DNA from: Pseudomonas sp. P5_109
GTDB lineage: Bacteria; Pseudomonadota; Gammaproteobacteria; Pseudomonadales; Pseudomonadaceae
Assembly (NCBI RefSeq): GCF_034009455.1
Contig: NZ_CP125380.1
Span: forward strand, 2,617,501 to 2,681,500
Direction of reading: 5' to 3'
Length of the DNA stretch: 64,000 nt
How positions within the stretch are numbered: position 1 is the stretch's first letter; each line of letters starts with the position of its first letter. A model generated the notes under the pieces. The model had not been told where the DNA came from, made no database searches, and saw only the letters and a program-made list of their open reading frames with translations. This document shows, one piece after another, positions 28,393 through 37,562 of this stretch. The translations under genes were made by a program, and so were the position numbers.

Positions 28393-28417
28393 GGGGCAAT
28401 ACCCCCATTTTTCGGGG
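28393..28417. promoter_or_regulatory. C4/G4 palindromic element between gspG and the transglycosylase gene
   Basis: GGGGCAATACCCCC is followed by ATTTTTCGGGG. It resembles the C4/G4 palindromes upstream of mnxG and the receiver gene, but its spacing is different. It lies about 140 bases upstream of the proposed gspG start and inside the leader of the transglycosylase gene. Confidence 0.35.
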
Positions 28418-28438
28418 CCGGGAAGGGGAGGTATAACA

Positions 28439-29047
28439 ATGAAATCACTCACCACCGGGTTGCTGGGTCTGCTTGTGTTGACCGGCGCCGCACAGGCCGA
28501 TGTGTTTGTTTCCGTGGATGCCAATGGCAGCTACGTCCTGTCCAATGTCCACCGCCCCGGACGCCACTATGAACGGGTGATCCACGAGCCCGAAGCGGCG
28601 GTGGTCAGCCTCGATCAGCAACCGCAGATGATCGCCGCGCAACCCTACGCCGAGCTGGTGTCGGCGGCGGCCACGGCCAACGAACTGCCGGCGGCGCTGC
28701 TGCACGCCGTGATCAAGACCGAATCGAGCTACAACGCCCACGCTACCTCCTCCCGGGGCGCTCGCGGACTGATGCAGTTGATGCCTGACACCGCCCGCGA
28801 AATGGGCGTGACCAACGCCTACGACCCCAAGGCCAACATCCAGGGCGGCGCCCGCTATCTCAAGCGCCTGATGACGATGTTCGACAACGATATTCGCCTC
28901 GCCGTGGCGGCCTACAACGCCGGACCGCAAGCGGTGCTCAGTCGCGGCAACGTGGTCCCGCCGTTCGCCGAAACCCAGCGTTATGTGCCCAACGTGCTGA
29001 ACCAGTATCGGCGTTTGCAGGGCTTGGCCGCGGACGCTCCGCTGTGA
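28439..29047 (+). CDS. Lytic transglycosylase (SLT domain)
   Basis: The 202-residue protein has a signal peptide (MKSLTTGLLGLLVLTGAAQA), a short DUF4124-like strand region and a lysozyme-like SLT domain from about residue 75: the catalytic Glu in VIKTESSYNAHATSSRGA, then GLMQLMPDTA and AYNAGPQAV. It cuts peptidoglycan strands, which would open room for an envelope-spanning secretion machine. It is divergent from gspG and 205 bases upstream of mnxG, supporting a role in assembling this system. Confidence 0.9.
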   Translation: MKSLTTGLLGLLVLTGAAQADVFVSVDANGSYVLSNVHRPGRHYERVIHEPEAAVVSLDQQPQMIAAQPYAELVSAAATANELPAALLHAVIKTESSYNAHATSSRGARGLMQLMPDTAREMGVTNAYDPKANIQGGARYLKRLMTMFDNDIRLAVAAYNAGPQAVLSRGNVVPPFAETQRYVPNVLNQYRRLQGLAADAPL

Positions 29048-29065
29048 TCGCAGCCCTGGGGCCGG

Positions 29066-29085
29066 TTTCCCCAATAGTGGGGAAA
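29066..29085. promoter_or_regulatory. Palindromic upstream activator site of mnxG
   Basis: TTTCCCCAATAGTGGGGAAA is a perfect inverted repeat with seven-base arms. It lies about 100 bases upstream of the sigma-54 promoter, the normal distance for an enhancer-binding activator. Almost the same palindrome recurs at 41368-41385. Confidence 0.65.
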
Positions 29086-29152
29086 AGTGGACCCGGCGAG
29101 AAAGTGGGGGGATTGGGTGGGGAATATCCCCCGGTGTATTAAGTCGTGATTA

Positions 29153-29165
29153 TAACTTAATGATT
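29153..29165. promoter_or_regulatory. Possible IHF site
   Basis: TAACTTAATGATT differs at one position from the IHF consensus (read in reverse orientation) and lies in an A/T-rich stretch between the palindrome and the sigma-54 promoter, where IHF bending would be expected. Confidence 0.35.
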
Positions 29166-29182
29166 AATAACGTAATTTTTTG

Positions 29183-29198
29183 TGGCATGCGGATTGCT
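29183..29198 (+). promoter_or_regulatory. Sigma-54 promoter of the mnxG operon
   Basis: TGGCATGCGGATTGCT matches the -24/-12 consensus TGGCAYR-N4-TTGCW at every position. The start codon of mnxG lies 55 bases downstream. Manganese oxidation in P. putida GB-1 is known to depend on the sigma-54-type regulator MnxR, which fits. Confidence 0.8.
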
Positions 29199-29252
29199 CT
29201 CGACGATTTGTCTTGAATCGTTTCCTGAAAACCCGCATCGAGGCCCGAGACT

Positions 29253-32200
29253 ATGATCGGCATATCCCACGCCCCGTCCTTGATTAATTTGCTGTTGTTG
29301 GTGACGTCGATGCTCGGCATCGAGATTGCCAGCGCAGCTGGTCGTTGTGAGCGCACCCTGGTGGCCAACGTCGTGGCGTTCGATCAGCCGCTGATGTTCA
29401 ACCGCCTGGGTGCGCAAAACGTCAACGGCATGATGTTCGCCCTGCGTCGCGATGTGGTCGATGACCATGACATTTCCCTCGCCCAAGGCGGCGCGGCAGT
29501 GCCGGGCAAGGTTTCCCTGCGGCCCGACAAGCGTCCGCGTCCGCTGGTGTTGCGAGTGGCCGCCGGCGATTGCCTGACCATCAATCTGCAGAACCTGCTG
29601 GCCTATCAGGCCAACCCGGGCAGTCATGACGGGTTTGAGCAGGAGGGCGAGGAGGACGAGGGCGGCCAGACCGGCAACGCCGAAGGTTTCAAGGCCGATG
29701 AGCAGGTGGCTGACCGTCATGTCGGTTTTCAGGTCAACGGCCTGCAGGCCGTCAACAGCATCGATGACATCGCCTCCTATACCGGGCGCAACGGCAACAG
29801 CCTCGTCGCTCCTGGCGGCAGCCGTTCCTATACGTTGTTCGCCGAGCGTGAAGGCGCGTTCGATGTCAGCAGCCGTGGCGCGACCTTCGGTGGCGAGGGC
29901 GGTGCGGGCAACAACGCCAATGGGCTGTTCGCCCAGGTGGTGGTCGTGCCCAAGGGCGGTCGTACTTACCGCAATACCCTGACCGAAGAAGAAATGCGCC
30001 TGGCCAGCAGCGGACGTACGCCAGCCGGCCAGCCAATCGTCGATTACCAGGCGCGCTACCCGCAACGCCAGCCGTGGATTCGCGAAGGCAAGGCCGGTGC
30101 GCCGATCATCAACATGGTGGACGGCAGTGAGATCATTTCCAGCGAAAGCGATGCGATCGTGATGGGCAGCAATGCCGACGGCAGCTTCCCGACTTCGACC
30201 TATCCACTGGAAGCCATGGGCAAACGCAATCCGGCGTTGCCGAACCGGCTGGAACCGTTCCGCGATTTCGCCGCGCAGTTCCAGGATGAAACCGCCGTCA
30301 CCCAAGCCTTCCCGGCGTACTTTGCCGACCCGGTGATGGGCCATGTGCTGGAGCCGACCCGCGACTCGTTCATGATCAACTACGGCTCCGGCGGCATGGG
30401 CGCCGAGGTGGTCGCCAACCGCCTGGGCGTGGGGCCGATGCACGATTGCCTGTCCTGCGCCTATGAAGAGTTTTTCTTGAGCTCGCACACCGTGGGCGAC
30501 GTGGCGATGCTGGTGGACGTACCGGCCAACGCCGGCCTGGAAAACATTCGCCCCGGCGAAGTGCCGCGTGCCGTTCAGGTCGGGGTCAAGGCGACCATGG
30601 CGCTGTATCCGTCGGAGCCGTCCAACGTCAATCACAGCTACATCGGCGACTTCGTCAAATTCCGCAACACCCACAACGGCTATGAACACCACATCTTCCA
30701 TCTGCACGGGCATCAATGGCTGTACAACCCGAACGATGACAACACCGATTACCTGGACGCCCAGGGCATTGGCCCGGGTGCCGGCTACACCTATGAAATC
30801 GCCAACGGCGGTTCGGGCAACCGTAACCGGGTAGCGGGCGATGCGATCTATCACTGCCACTTCTACCCGCACTTCGCCCAAGGCATGTGGGCCATGTGGC
30901 GGGTGCACGATGTGTTTGAAGAAGGCACCCGGCTCGAAGTGTCCCAGCAGGGTGACGACGGCTTCCACAAGAAGCCCTATGCGCTGCGCAGCGGTAAACC
31001 GGCGACGGGCGCGCGGGCCTTGCCCGATGGCGAAATCATCGCCGGTACGCCGATCCCGGCGGTCGTGCCGCTGCCTGGCAAAGCCATGGCGCCAATGCCG
31101 GGCAAGGTCGCCGTGGTGCCGAAAATCGGCCAGACCCTGGTGGCCGCGGGCGATGATGACGATGATGGTGATGATGACCACGGCGGCGGCAATGGCGGTG
31201 TCCAGGCCATCGGTTCGCTGGCGCTGGTCGATCGCAGCGAAGCCAACCGCAACGCCGACGGCAGCCTGAAAAACCCCGGTTTCCCATTCTGGATCGGCGG
31301 CATGGAAAGTTCGGTCGGCCAACGCCCGCCAACCCCACCGCTGGACATGCTCGACGCCGCCAAGGCCCAGGCCCTGAAAACCAGCGGCAATGGCCTGTGG
31401 GCCAACCTCGACCCGAACCAGTCCGGTGGCTGGGACGGTGGTCTGGGGCGCCATGCGCTGGACGGCGTGTCTGCCGGTGGCGAGGCGCACACGGTGACCA
31501 CCTCGCTGGACTTCTCCAAGGAAGTGAAGCGCGCCAAACCGATTTACCTGCCGGAAGAGGGCACCGAAGTCGAACAGGCGGCCATGGCCTTCCACGCCAA
31601 GAAGGAGCACCCAAGCTTTGCCGTGCTGCCGGGCAAACAGGTGGTGGCGCGCAACTTTCGCACCAACGGTGCCTTGCCGATTGCCGGTGCGCCGTTCTAC
31701 GAACCGTGCATGGATGATCGGGCCAAACGCCTGACCAGCAGCGCCGGCAGCGGTGAATTCAATAGCGGTGAGCGCATCGACGGGATGTCCTTCACCGGCT
31801 CCTCGACCTTCACCGCCGACCGTCCGCGCATCTACAAGGCGGCCAACATCCAGTTCGACGCGGTGTACAACAAGGTCGGCTACCACTTCCCGCAGGCGCG
31901 CATCCTGGCGTTGTGGGAAGACGCCTGGCCGGTGATCACCAAGCAGCGTCCGCCAGAGCCGCTGGTGATGCGCATGAACACCTTCGACTGCGTGCAATAC
32001 CAGCAAACCAACCTGGTGCCGGCCACCTATGAGATGGACGACTATCAGGTGCGCACCCCGACCGACGTGATCGGCCAGCACATTCACCTGCCGAAGTGGG
32101 ACCTGACCTCGGCGGACGGTTCTTCCAACGGCTGGAACTACGAAGACGGCGTGCTTTCCCCGGGCGCCGTGGTGGAACGCATCCATGCCATCCGCGCGTT

Positions 32201-35081
32201 CAATCAGTGCGAAGGCGCCGACCCGCGTGACGGCACGCCGGCCTGCCCGAAAGCCAAGAGCCATCCGTTCTTTGGTCAATATGGCCGGGCGGACTGGATG
32301 GGCGCGCGCACGGCGATGCAGCGCTGGTTCATTGACCCGGTAATCAACACCAAGGGTGTCGACCGTGGCCTGGGGACCATCTTCACCCACGACCACCTCG
32401 GCCCATCGACTCACCAACAGATTGGCCTGTACGCCACCGTACTGGCCGAACCGGCCGGGTCCACCTGGTTCCACGCCGAAACCGGCGAGCCGTTGTACAG
32501 CGGCGCGCGCGCTGACGGCGGGCCGACCTCCTGGCAAGCGGTGATCTCCACCGGTGACCTGGACGGTGACGGCAAGAACGACAGCTTCCGTGAGTTCTTC
32601 CTGGAATACAGCGACTTCCAGCACGCTTACGAAGCCGGCGTGTACGTAGGCGCCGGCCCCAATGGCGTGCCCAATCCACAGGCGTTCCCGGCGACGGCCG
32701 ACAGCTTCCGCTACGCGATCAACCCGCCGGTGCGCAACAACGCCGGCAACCTGCTCGAGGCGGTGGTCGAGGCCCGTGGCGGCATCAAGCCGGGCTGCCC
32801 GACCCGACCATGCCCGCAAGCGATCTCGGTGGATGACCCCGGCATGTTCGTGGTCAATTACCGCAACGAACCCCTGGGCCTGCGGGTGTTCGACCCGAAC
32901 AAGGTCGGCCCCGACGGCAAGCGCGGCATGCAGGCCGACGGCCTCGGTGGCGATCTGTCGTTCGCCATGCAAAGCCGCACCGACCGTGCGATCGCGGCAA
33001 TGAACCTGGCGCCCAACCTGGTGACGTCGGCCACCGGCCCGACTGGCGGCACCACGCTGTTCCCGCCGCACATCAACCGTGGCGGTGCAGAACCGGGTGA
33101 TCCGTTCACACCGATGCTGCGCACCTACACCGGCGACAATGTACGGTTGCGGGTGCATGCCGGCGGCCATGAAGAAGAGCACAACGTCACCCTGCACGGT
33201 GTGAAGTGGCTGCAAAGCGGCACCGGCTACGGCAACAGCTCCAACTCGGGCTGGCGCGCTTCGCAAATGGTCGGGATTTCCGAGCAGATGGGCTTCATTG
33301 CGCCGCTGTCGATGCTCTCCAGTTCCGCGGCGAGCACCGGTGATTACCTGTACTCGATGGATGCCTCGATTGAAGGCTACTGGAACGGTATCTGGGGCGT
33401 GATGCGCAACTACACCGCGCAACGCAACGATCTGTTCGCGCTGCCGAACAACACGAAACCGGCGGGCATGCGCAACACCGTGGCGTTCGAGGGCACCTGC
33501 CCACGGATCCGCGCCAACCCGAACGGCATCGGCACAAGGCCGACCGTGCAGCGCAACTACGAGGTGGTGGCGGCGCTGGCCAATGACATCCTGAGCAACC
33601 CGCTGGGCTTGTCGATCGGTGACCCGGAGGGGCTCGGCCAGCATGTCGGCGGGCCGCTGAATCCGGCGGGCGGCACCTTGGTGTTCAACTCGCGGACCGT
33701 GAGTATTCCGCGGGTGACGGTGACCGATCCCGAGGACGGCGAAACCATCACCATCGGTGGCCAGAGCGGGCCGATCCATGACCCGACCGCGATCCTGTAC
33801 GTGCGCAAGACCGACCTTGATCCGACCACCGGCAAGCTCAAGCCGGGCGTACCTGTCGAGCCGCTGGTACTGCGCGCAGCGGCCGGGGACTGCATCAATA
33901 TCACCCTGGAGAACCGCCTGCCGAGCGTGATGCCGGACCTGGCCCAGACCGCGATCCTGCAAGGGCTGGTCAAGCGTGACCGGCATAACAGTAACGGCTC
34001 GACCACCTTCAACAACAACCTGCTGCGGCCTTCCAGCCATGTCGGCCTGCATGCGCAATTGCTGGCCTACGACATCACCAAGTCCGACGGCGCCAACGTC
34101 GGCGCCAACCCGATCCAGACCGTGCCACCACGGGTTGGCAACACCGGCGCGTACCCGACCAAGACCTACCAGTATTACGCCGGGCACCTGGAGCGTGAAG
34201 GCAAGCCGATCACTCAACTGGGTCGCAACGTCGACAACATCAACGCCACGGCGGTGGAGTTCGGTGGGTTGAATTTCACCCCGGCGGATGTGATCAAGCA
34301 GCCGCAGAAAGGCCTTGGCGGAGCGATGAGTGTGCTGCCGGCAGGCTCTACCTGGGTCGAGGATGCCAAGCGTGCCTCGGCCACGGTCACGGCGACGGGG
34401 CAGACGGTCTACCGCGACTTTGCGATGGTCTGGCAGCGTGCCTTGAACCTGCGCTGGGCGGGTGGGCGGCCGGTGGAAGGCATCGCCTCGGAAGGCATGG
34501 GGGTGCCGAATGATCCGAAGGACAACGCCGGCATGGCCATCAACTACAAGACCGAGCCCATGTGGTACCGCTTCGGCCTCGCTCCGGATGCGCCGTTCGG
34601 CCGGGCCGACGGTGCCGGCTACGGCGACGTGCCCAACGCCCACATGGCCTACAGCAACGCGTTGGTGGGCGGTGATCCGCAAACACCGGTGTTCTACGTG
34701 AAACCGGGGCAACCGTTCCGTACCCATGTGCTGATGCCTACCGGCGGCAGTCGTGGCGCGACGTTCCAGCTCGACGGTCACCTCTGGTCGGTCAACCCGT
34801 ACCTGTCGGAGAAGAGCGATACCGATGGCTATCCGATGGGCGCCCCGGGCGTTGGTTCGGTGCGGTTCGGCTTGAACCCGATGTCGATGTACATCGGCGC
34901 CCGCGAAAGCGTACTGCCGGCCGCGCACTTCAGCGCCATGCACCCGAGCGCTGGCGGCGTCAACGGGATTGCGGGGGATTACCTGTACCGCGACAACGCG
35001 TCCTTCGGCAATGCCGCCGGTTTCTGGGGCTTGCTGCGGGTCACGAATGAACCGGCGCCGACAACGGCACCGACACCGTAG
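29253..35081 (+). CDS. mnxG: MnxG-type giant multicopper oxidase (putative manganese oxidase)
   Basis: The 1942-residue protein has a signal peptide (to about residue 28) and several cupredoxin domains with copper ligands: HHIFHLHGHQW near 478, the HCHFYPHFAQGMW cluster near 534, THDHLGPSTHQ near 1046, HEEEHNVTLHG near 1306 and DGHLWSV near 1842. Size and motif order match the MnxG manganese oxidase of P. putida GB-1, which converts Mn(II) to Mn(III/IV) oxides outside the cell. An Asp-rich insert (residues about 633-645, GDDDDDGDDDHGGG) could collect metal ions. It heads an operon with copper-delivery and redox proteins and is flanked by secretion genes. Oxidation of Mn is inferred from similarity. 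Confidence 0.88.
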   Translation: MIGISHAPSLINLLLLVTSMLGIEIASAAGRCERTLVANVVAFDQPLMFNRLGAQNVNGMMFALRRDVVDDHDISLAQGGAAVPGKVSLRPDKRPRPLVLRVAAGDCLTINLQNLLAYQANPGSHDGFEQEGEEDEGGQTGNAEGFKADEQVADRHVGFQVNGLQAVNSIDDIASYTGRNGNSLVAPGGSRSYTLFAEREGAFDVSSRGATFGGEGGAGNNANGLFAQVVVVPKGGRTYRNTLTEEEMRLASSGRTPAGQPIVDYQARYPQRQPWIREGKAGAPIINMVDGSEIISSESDAIVMGSNADGSFPTSTYPLEAMGKRNPALPNRLEPFRDFAAQFQDETAVTQAFPAYFADPVMGHVLEPTRDSFMINYGSGGMGAEVVANRLGVGPMHDCLSCAYEEFFLSSHTVGDVAMLVDVPANAGLENIRPGEVPRAVQVGVKATMALYPSEPSNVNHSYIGDFVKFRNTHNGYEHHIFHLHGHQWLYNPNDDNTDYLDAQGIGPGAGYTYEIANGGSGNRNRVAGDAIYHCHFYPHFAQGMWAMWRVHDVFEEGTRLEVSQQGDDGFHKKPYALRSGKPATGARALPDGEIIAGTPIPAVVPLPGKAMAPMPGKVAVVPKIGQTLVAAGDDDDDGDDDHGGGNGGVQAIGSLALVDRSEANRNADGSLKNPGFPFWIGGMESSVGQRPPTPPLDMLDAAKAQALKTSGNGLWANLDPNQSGGWDGGLGRHALDGVSAGGEAHTVTTSLDFSKEVKRAKPIYLPEEGTEVEQAAMAFHAKKEHPSFAVLPGKQVVARNFRTNGALPIAGAPFYEPCMDDRAKRLTSSAGSGEFNSGERIDGMSFTGSSTFTADRPRIYKAANIQFDAVYNKVGYHFPQARILALWEDAWPVITKQRPPEPLVMRMNTFDCVQYQQTNLVPATYEMDDYQVRTPTDVIGQHIHLPKWDLTSADGSSNGWNYEDGVLSPGAVVERIHAIRAFNQCEGADPRDGTPACPKAKSHPFFGQYGRADWMGARTAMQRWFIDPVINTKGVDRGLGTIFTHDHLGPSTHQQIGLYATVLAEPAGSTWFHAETGEPLYSGARADGGPTSWQAVISTGDLDGDGKNDSFREFFLEYSDFQHAYEAGVYVGAGPNGVPNPQAFPATADSFRYAINPPVRNNAGNLLEAVVEARGGIKPGCPTRPCPQAISVDDPGMFVVNYRNEPLGLRVFDPNKVGPDGKRGMQADGLGGDLSFAMQSRTDRAIAAMNLAPNLVTSATGPTGGTTLFPPHINRGGAEPGDPFTPMLRTYTGDNVRLRVHAGGHEEEHNVTLHGVKWLQSGTGYGNSSNSGWRASQMVGISEQMGFIAPLSMLSSSAASTGDYLYSMDASIEGYWNGIWGVMRNYTAQRNDLFALPNNTKPAGMRNTVAFEGTCPRIRANPNGIGTRPTVQRNYEVVAALANDILSNPLGLSIGDPEGLGQHVGGPLNPAGGTLVFNSRTVSIPRVTVTDPEDGETITIGGQSGPIHDPTAILYVRKTDLDPTTGKLKPGVPVEPLVLRAAAGDCINITLENRLPSVMPDLAQTAILQGLVKRDRHNSNGSTTFNNNLLRPSSHVGLHAQLLAYDITKSDGANVGANPIQTVPPRVGNTGAYPTKTYQYYAGHLEREGKPITQLGRNVDNINATAVEFGGLNFTPADVIKQPQKGLGGAMSVLPAGSTWVEDAKRASATVTATGQTVYRDFAMVWQRALNLRWAGGRPVEGIASEGMGVPNDPKDNAGMAINYKTEPMWYRFGLAPDAPFGRADGAGYGDVPNAHMAYSNALVGGDPQTPVFYVKPGQPFRTHVLMPTGGSRGATFQLDGHLWSVNPYLSEKSDTDGYPMGAPGVGSVRFGLNPMSMYIGARESVLPAAHFSAMHPSAGGVNGIAGDYLYRDNASFGNAAGFWGLLRVTNEPAPTTAPTP

Positions 35082-35114
35082 TTGCGGTGATGGAAGGGTG
35101 GGATCACTCCACCC

Positions 35115-35232
35115 CTTGTGGGAGCGAGCCTTTGTGGCGAGGGGGCTTGCCCCCGTTGGGCTGCAAAGCAGCCCCTCAACACTTTTACGACTGCTTCGCA
35201 GCCGGACGGGGGCAAGCCCCCTCGCCACAAAG
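35115..35232. repeat. REP inverted pair, first of two around a gene duplication
   Basis: A partial TGTGGGAGCGAGCC unit runs into an inverted pair of the GTGGCGAGGGGGCTTGCCCC family. It follows the mnxG stop codon and precedes the truncated copy of the beta-propeller gene start. Confidence 0.85.
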
Positions 35233-35274
35233 GTTTCTACAAGGGACAGGCAGATTCGGAAGAGGAGTTTTGAC

Positions 35275-35394
35275 ATGGACAGGACCATCAAAATCGTTGG
35301 CAGTGCGCTGATCCTCGGGATGGCGCTGATCTGGCTCGGCGTGTGGCGAACCGCACCGGCGAGCATGCTCAGACACCGTAGGAAAGGACAGTAA
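35275..35394 (+). pseudogene. Truncated duplicate of the beta-propeller gene 5' end (39 codons)
   Basis: The frame starts MDRTIKIVGSALILGMALIW and is identical to residues 1-32 of the complete gene at 35598; then it shifts to unrelated RHRRKGQ and stops. It keeps a Shine-Dalgarno (GAAGAGGAG), so a short membrane peptide might still be made. The upstream REP pair is duplicated too, which suggests a tandem duplication of about 320 bases that then broke within the gene. Confidence 0.85.
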
Positions 35395-35399
35395 TGCAA

Positions 35400-35553
35400 C
35401 ACCTGTGGGAGCGGGCTTGTGTGGCGAGGGGGCTTGCCCCCGTTCGACTGCGAAGCAGTCGTAAAAGCGGTACATGCGGTGAGTCTGGTGGATGCAATTG
35501 TGGATCGAGGGGGCAGCTGCGCAGCCCAACGGGGGCAAGCCCCCTCGCCACAT
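35400..35553. repeat. REP inverted pair, second copy around the gene duplication
   Basis: Same order of REP elements as at 35115-35232, with more sequence (including ACATGCGGTGAGTCTGGTGG) inside. It directly precedes the complete beta-propeller gene. Confidence 0.85.
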
Positions 35554-35597
35554 GAGTGACCAAAAGGGACAGGTAGGATCTGAAGAGGGGTTGCAAC

Positions 35598-37550
35598 ATG
35601 GACAGGACCATCAAAATCGTTGGCAGTGCGCTGATCCTCGGGATGGCGCTGATCTGGCTCGGCGTGTGGCGAACCGCACCGGCGAGCATGCTCAGCGAGG
35701 TTGCATTGCCCGACACCTGGAGCAACCGGACGCTGGAGCGTGACGGGGTTTCGGTGGTCTTTGATGTGAAGCCGTTGGCCGAGGACGGCGTGTTGCGCGA
35801 GGGCGGTTTTGCCGATGTGCAGTTTCGGGTCACGGACAAGACCTCGGGTCAACCCATGTCTGGCGTGGCGCCGGGTGCCTGGCTCGACCCGGAGGCCGTC
35901 GCCGCCGACCAGGCCCAGGGTCGCGACAAGAGCTGCAAGTCGCGGGTCGGGGTGTTCCTGAAGTCGAGTATCGGCGCGCGTCCCATGCTCGACCTCAATA
36001 GTTACTTCCTGCTGGTGATGAGCCGTGATGCCAGCGTCTCGGTGGTCGACCCGTCGGTGTCCGTCGGCGGCATCACCAGCACCCTGGCGCGGATCGATCT
36101 GAAACAGCCGCCGATGGACTGGGTGACGCCCAAAGACAACAAACGGGTGTTTGTCTCGATGCCCACTGCCGGCGAAGTGGCGGTGATCGACAGTGAACAG
36201 TTCAAGCTGATCGACTCGGTGGCGGCCGGCAACAATCCGGTACGCGTGGCCCTGCAACCGGACGAACGTCTGCTGTGGGTCGGCAACAATGCTGCAAAGG
36301 ACGGGCAATCCGGGGTCACGGTGATCGACACTGCCAGCCTCAAACCCCTCAAGCACCTGGCCACCGGGGCCGGGCACCACGAAATCGCGTTCAGCAAGGA
36401 CAGCCGCTTCGCCTACGTCACCAACCGCGATGACGGCACCCTGAGCATCGTCGACATCGCCAGCCTGAGCATCAGCAAACAACTCAAGACCGGTTCGCAC
36501 CCGTTGTCCGTGATGTATTCACCGCTGTCCGGTGCCGCTTATGTGGCCGATGGCAAGGACGGCACGGTGACTGTGGTCGACGGCAACAGCCAGTCGGTGC
36601 GCCGGGTGATCAAGCTCAAACAGGGGCTGGGTCCGATGGGGTTCAGCGCCGACGGTCGTTTTGGCATCGTGCTCAATACCCTGGAGAACCAGGCCGCGGT
36701 GATCGACACCGCCAACGACGCGCTGATCCATGAGCTGAACGTCTCCGCCGAGCCCTATCAAGTGGTGTTCACCAAGGCCTATGCCTATGTGCGCGGGCTG
36801 GCTTCAGCGAAAGTCACGATGATCAACCTGGCGTCCCTCGGCGAGGGCCGCGCGCCGATCATCCAGGGTTTCGAGGCTGGCACCCAGGCACCGCGGATGG
36901 CCGGTGACCTGCCGCTGGCGTCGAGCCTGGCGGTATCGCGGGACGATAACGCGGTGTTCGTGGTCAACCCGGTGGACAACACCACCTACTTCTACGCCGA
37001 AGGCATGAACGCGCCGATGTCCGGTTACCCCAATCGCGGACAGGTGGCGCGGGCGGCGCTGGTCATTGACCGCAGCCTGCGGGAAATCGAACCCGGGCTG
37101 TACAGCTCGCGGGTCAAGCTGCCGGCGGCGGGGCGTTTCGACGTGGCGTTCCTGCTCAACCAGCCGAACATCATCCACTGCTTCAGCACCCTGGTAGAGG
37201 CCGACAAAAACCTCGACCGGCAGCGTGGGGTGCCCAAGGTGGAGTTCATGCTCGACAAGTTCACCGCTGACCTCGGCAGCCCGTACGTGGTGCGCTTCCG
37301 CATCGTCGAGGGCAAGCAGAAGGCACAGCGCAGCGGGGTCAAGGATGTTCAGGTGCGCTACTTCCGCGCCCCGACTTCGCGACCACAGGAGGTCGCCGCC
37401 CTGGAAGTTGCCGACGGTGTCTATGAAGCCCCGGTGACCCTCGACCAGGACGGTGCCTGGTACCTGCACGTGCGGGCGGCGTCCCTCGGCTCCAGCTTCG
37501 ATGACAAGACCTTTGCCAGCGTTCGGGTGATACCCGGCGATACCCAGTAA
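35598..37550 (+). CDS. YVTN-type beta-propeller protein, membrane-anchored
   Basis: The 650-residue protein has an N-terminal membrane anchor (residues 7-24), an approximately 100-residue beta domain, then YncE/YVTN propeller repeats (about 170-480; for example VAVIDSEQFKLIDSVAAGNNP, AYVTNRDDGTLSIVDIA) and a C-terminal beta-sandwich domain. Such propellers are periplasmic or surface proteins, often near copper oxidases and cytochromes. Its start region is duplicated upstream. It is followed after 12 bases by a SCO gene in the mnxG operon. A role in folding or electron transfer for MnxG is inference. Confidence 0.82.
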   Translation: MDRTIKIVGSALILGMALIWLGVWRTAPASMLSEVALPDTWSNRTLERDGVSVVFDVKPLAEDGVLREGGFADVQFRVTDKTSGQPMSGVAPGAWLDPEAVAADQAQGRDKSCKSRVGVFLKSSIGARPMLDLNSYFLLVMSRDASVSVVDPSVSVGGITSTLARIDLKQPPMDWVTPKDNKRVFVSMPTAGEVAVIDSEQFKLIDSVAAGNNPVRVALQPDERLLWVGNNAAKDGQSGVTVIDTASLKPLKHLATGAGHHEIAFSKDSRFAYVTNRDDGTLSIVDIASLSISKQLKTGSHPLSVMYSPLSGAAYVADGKDGTVTVVDGNSQSVRRVIKLKQGLGPMGFSADGRFGIVLNTLENQAAVIDTANDALIHELNVSAEPYQVVFTKAYAYVRGLASAKVTMINLASLGEGRAPIIQGFEAGTQAPRMAGDLPLASSLAVSRDDNAVFVVNPVDNTTYFYAEGMNAPMSGYPNRGQVARAALVIDRSLREIEPGLYSSRVKLPAAGRFDVAFLLNQPNIIHCFSTLVEADKNLDRQRGVPKVEFMLDKFTADLGSPYVVRFRIVEGKQKAQRSGVKDVQVRYFRAPTSRPQEVAALEVADGVYEAPVTLDQDGAWYLHVRAASLGSSFDDKTFASVRVIPGDTQ

Positions 37551-37562
37551 GAGGAAACTGAC

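Noticed and set aside
29157..36500. A 2447-codon open frame on the minus strand opposite mnxG
   Set aside because: It is the antisense of mnxG and the beta-propeller gene, produced by high third-position GC; its translation is low-complexity Arg/His/Val-rich with no domain, while the plus-strand protein has copper motifs and a signal peptide.
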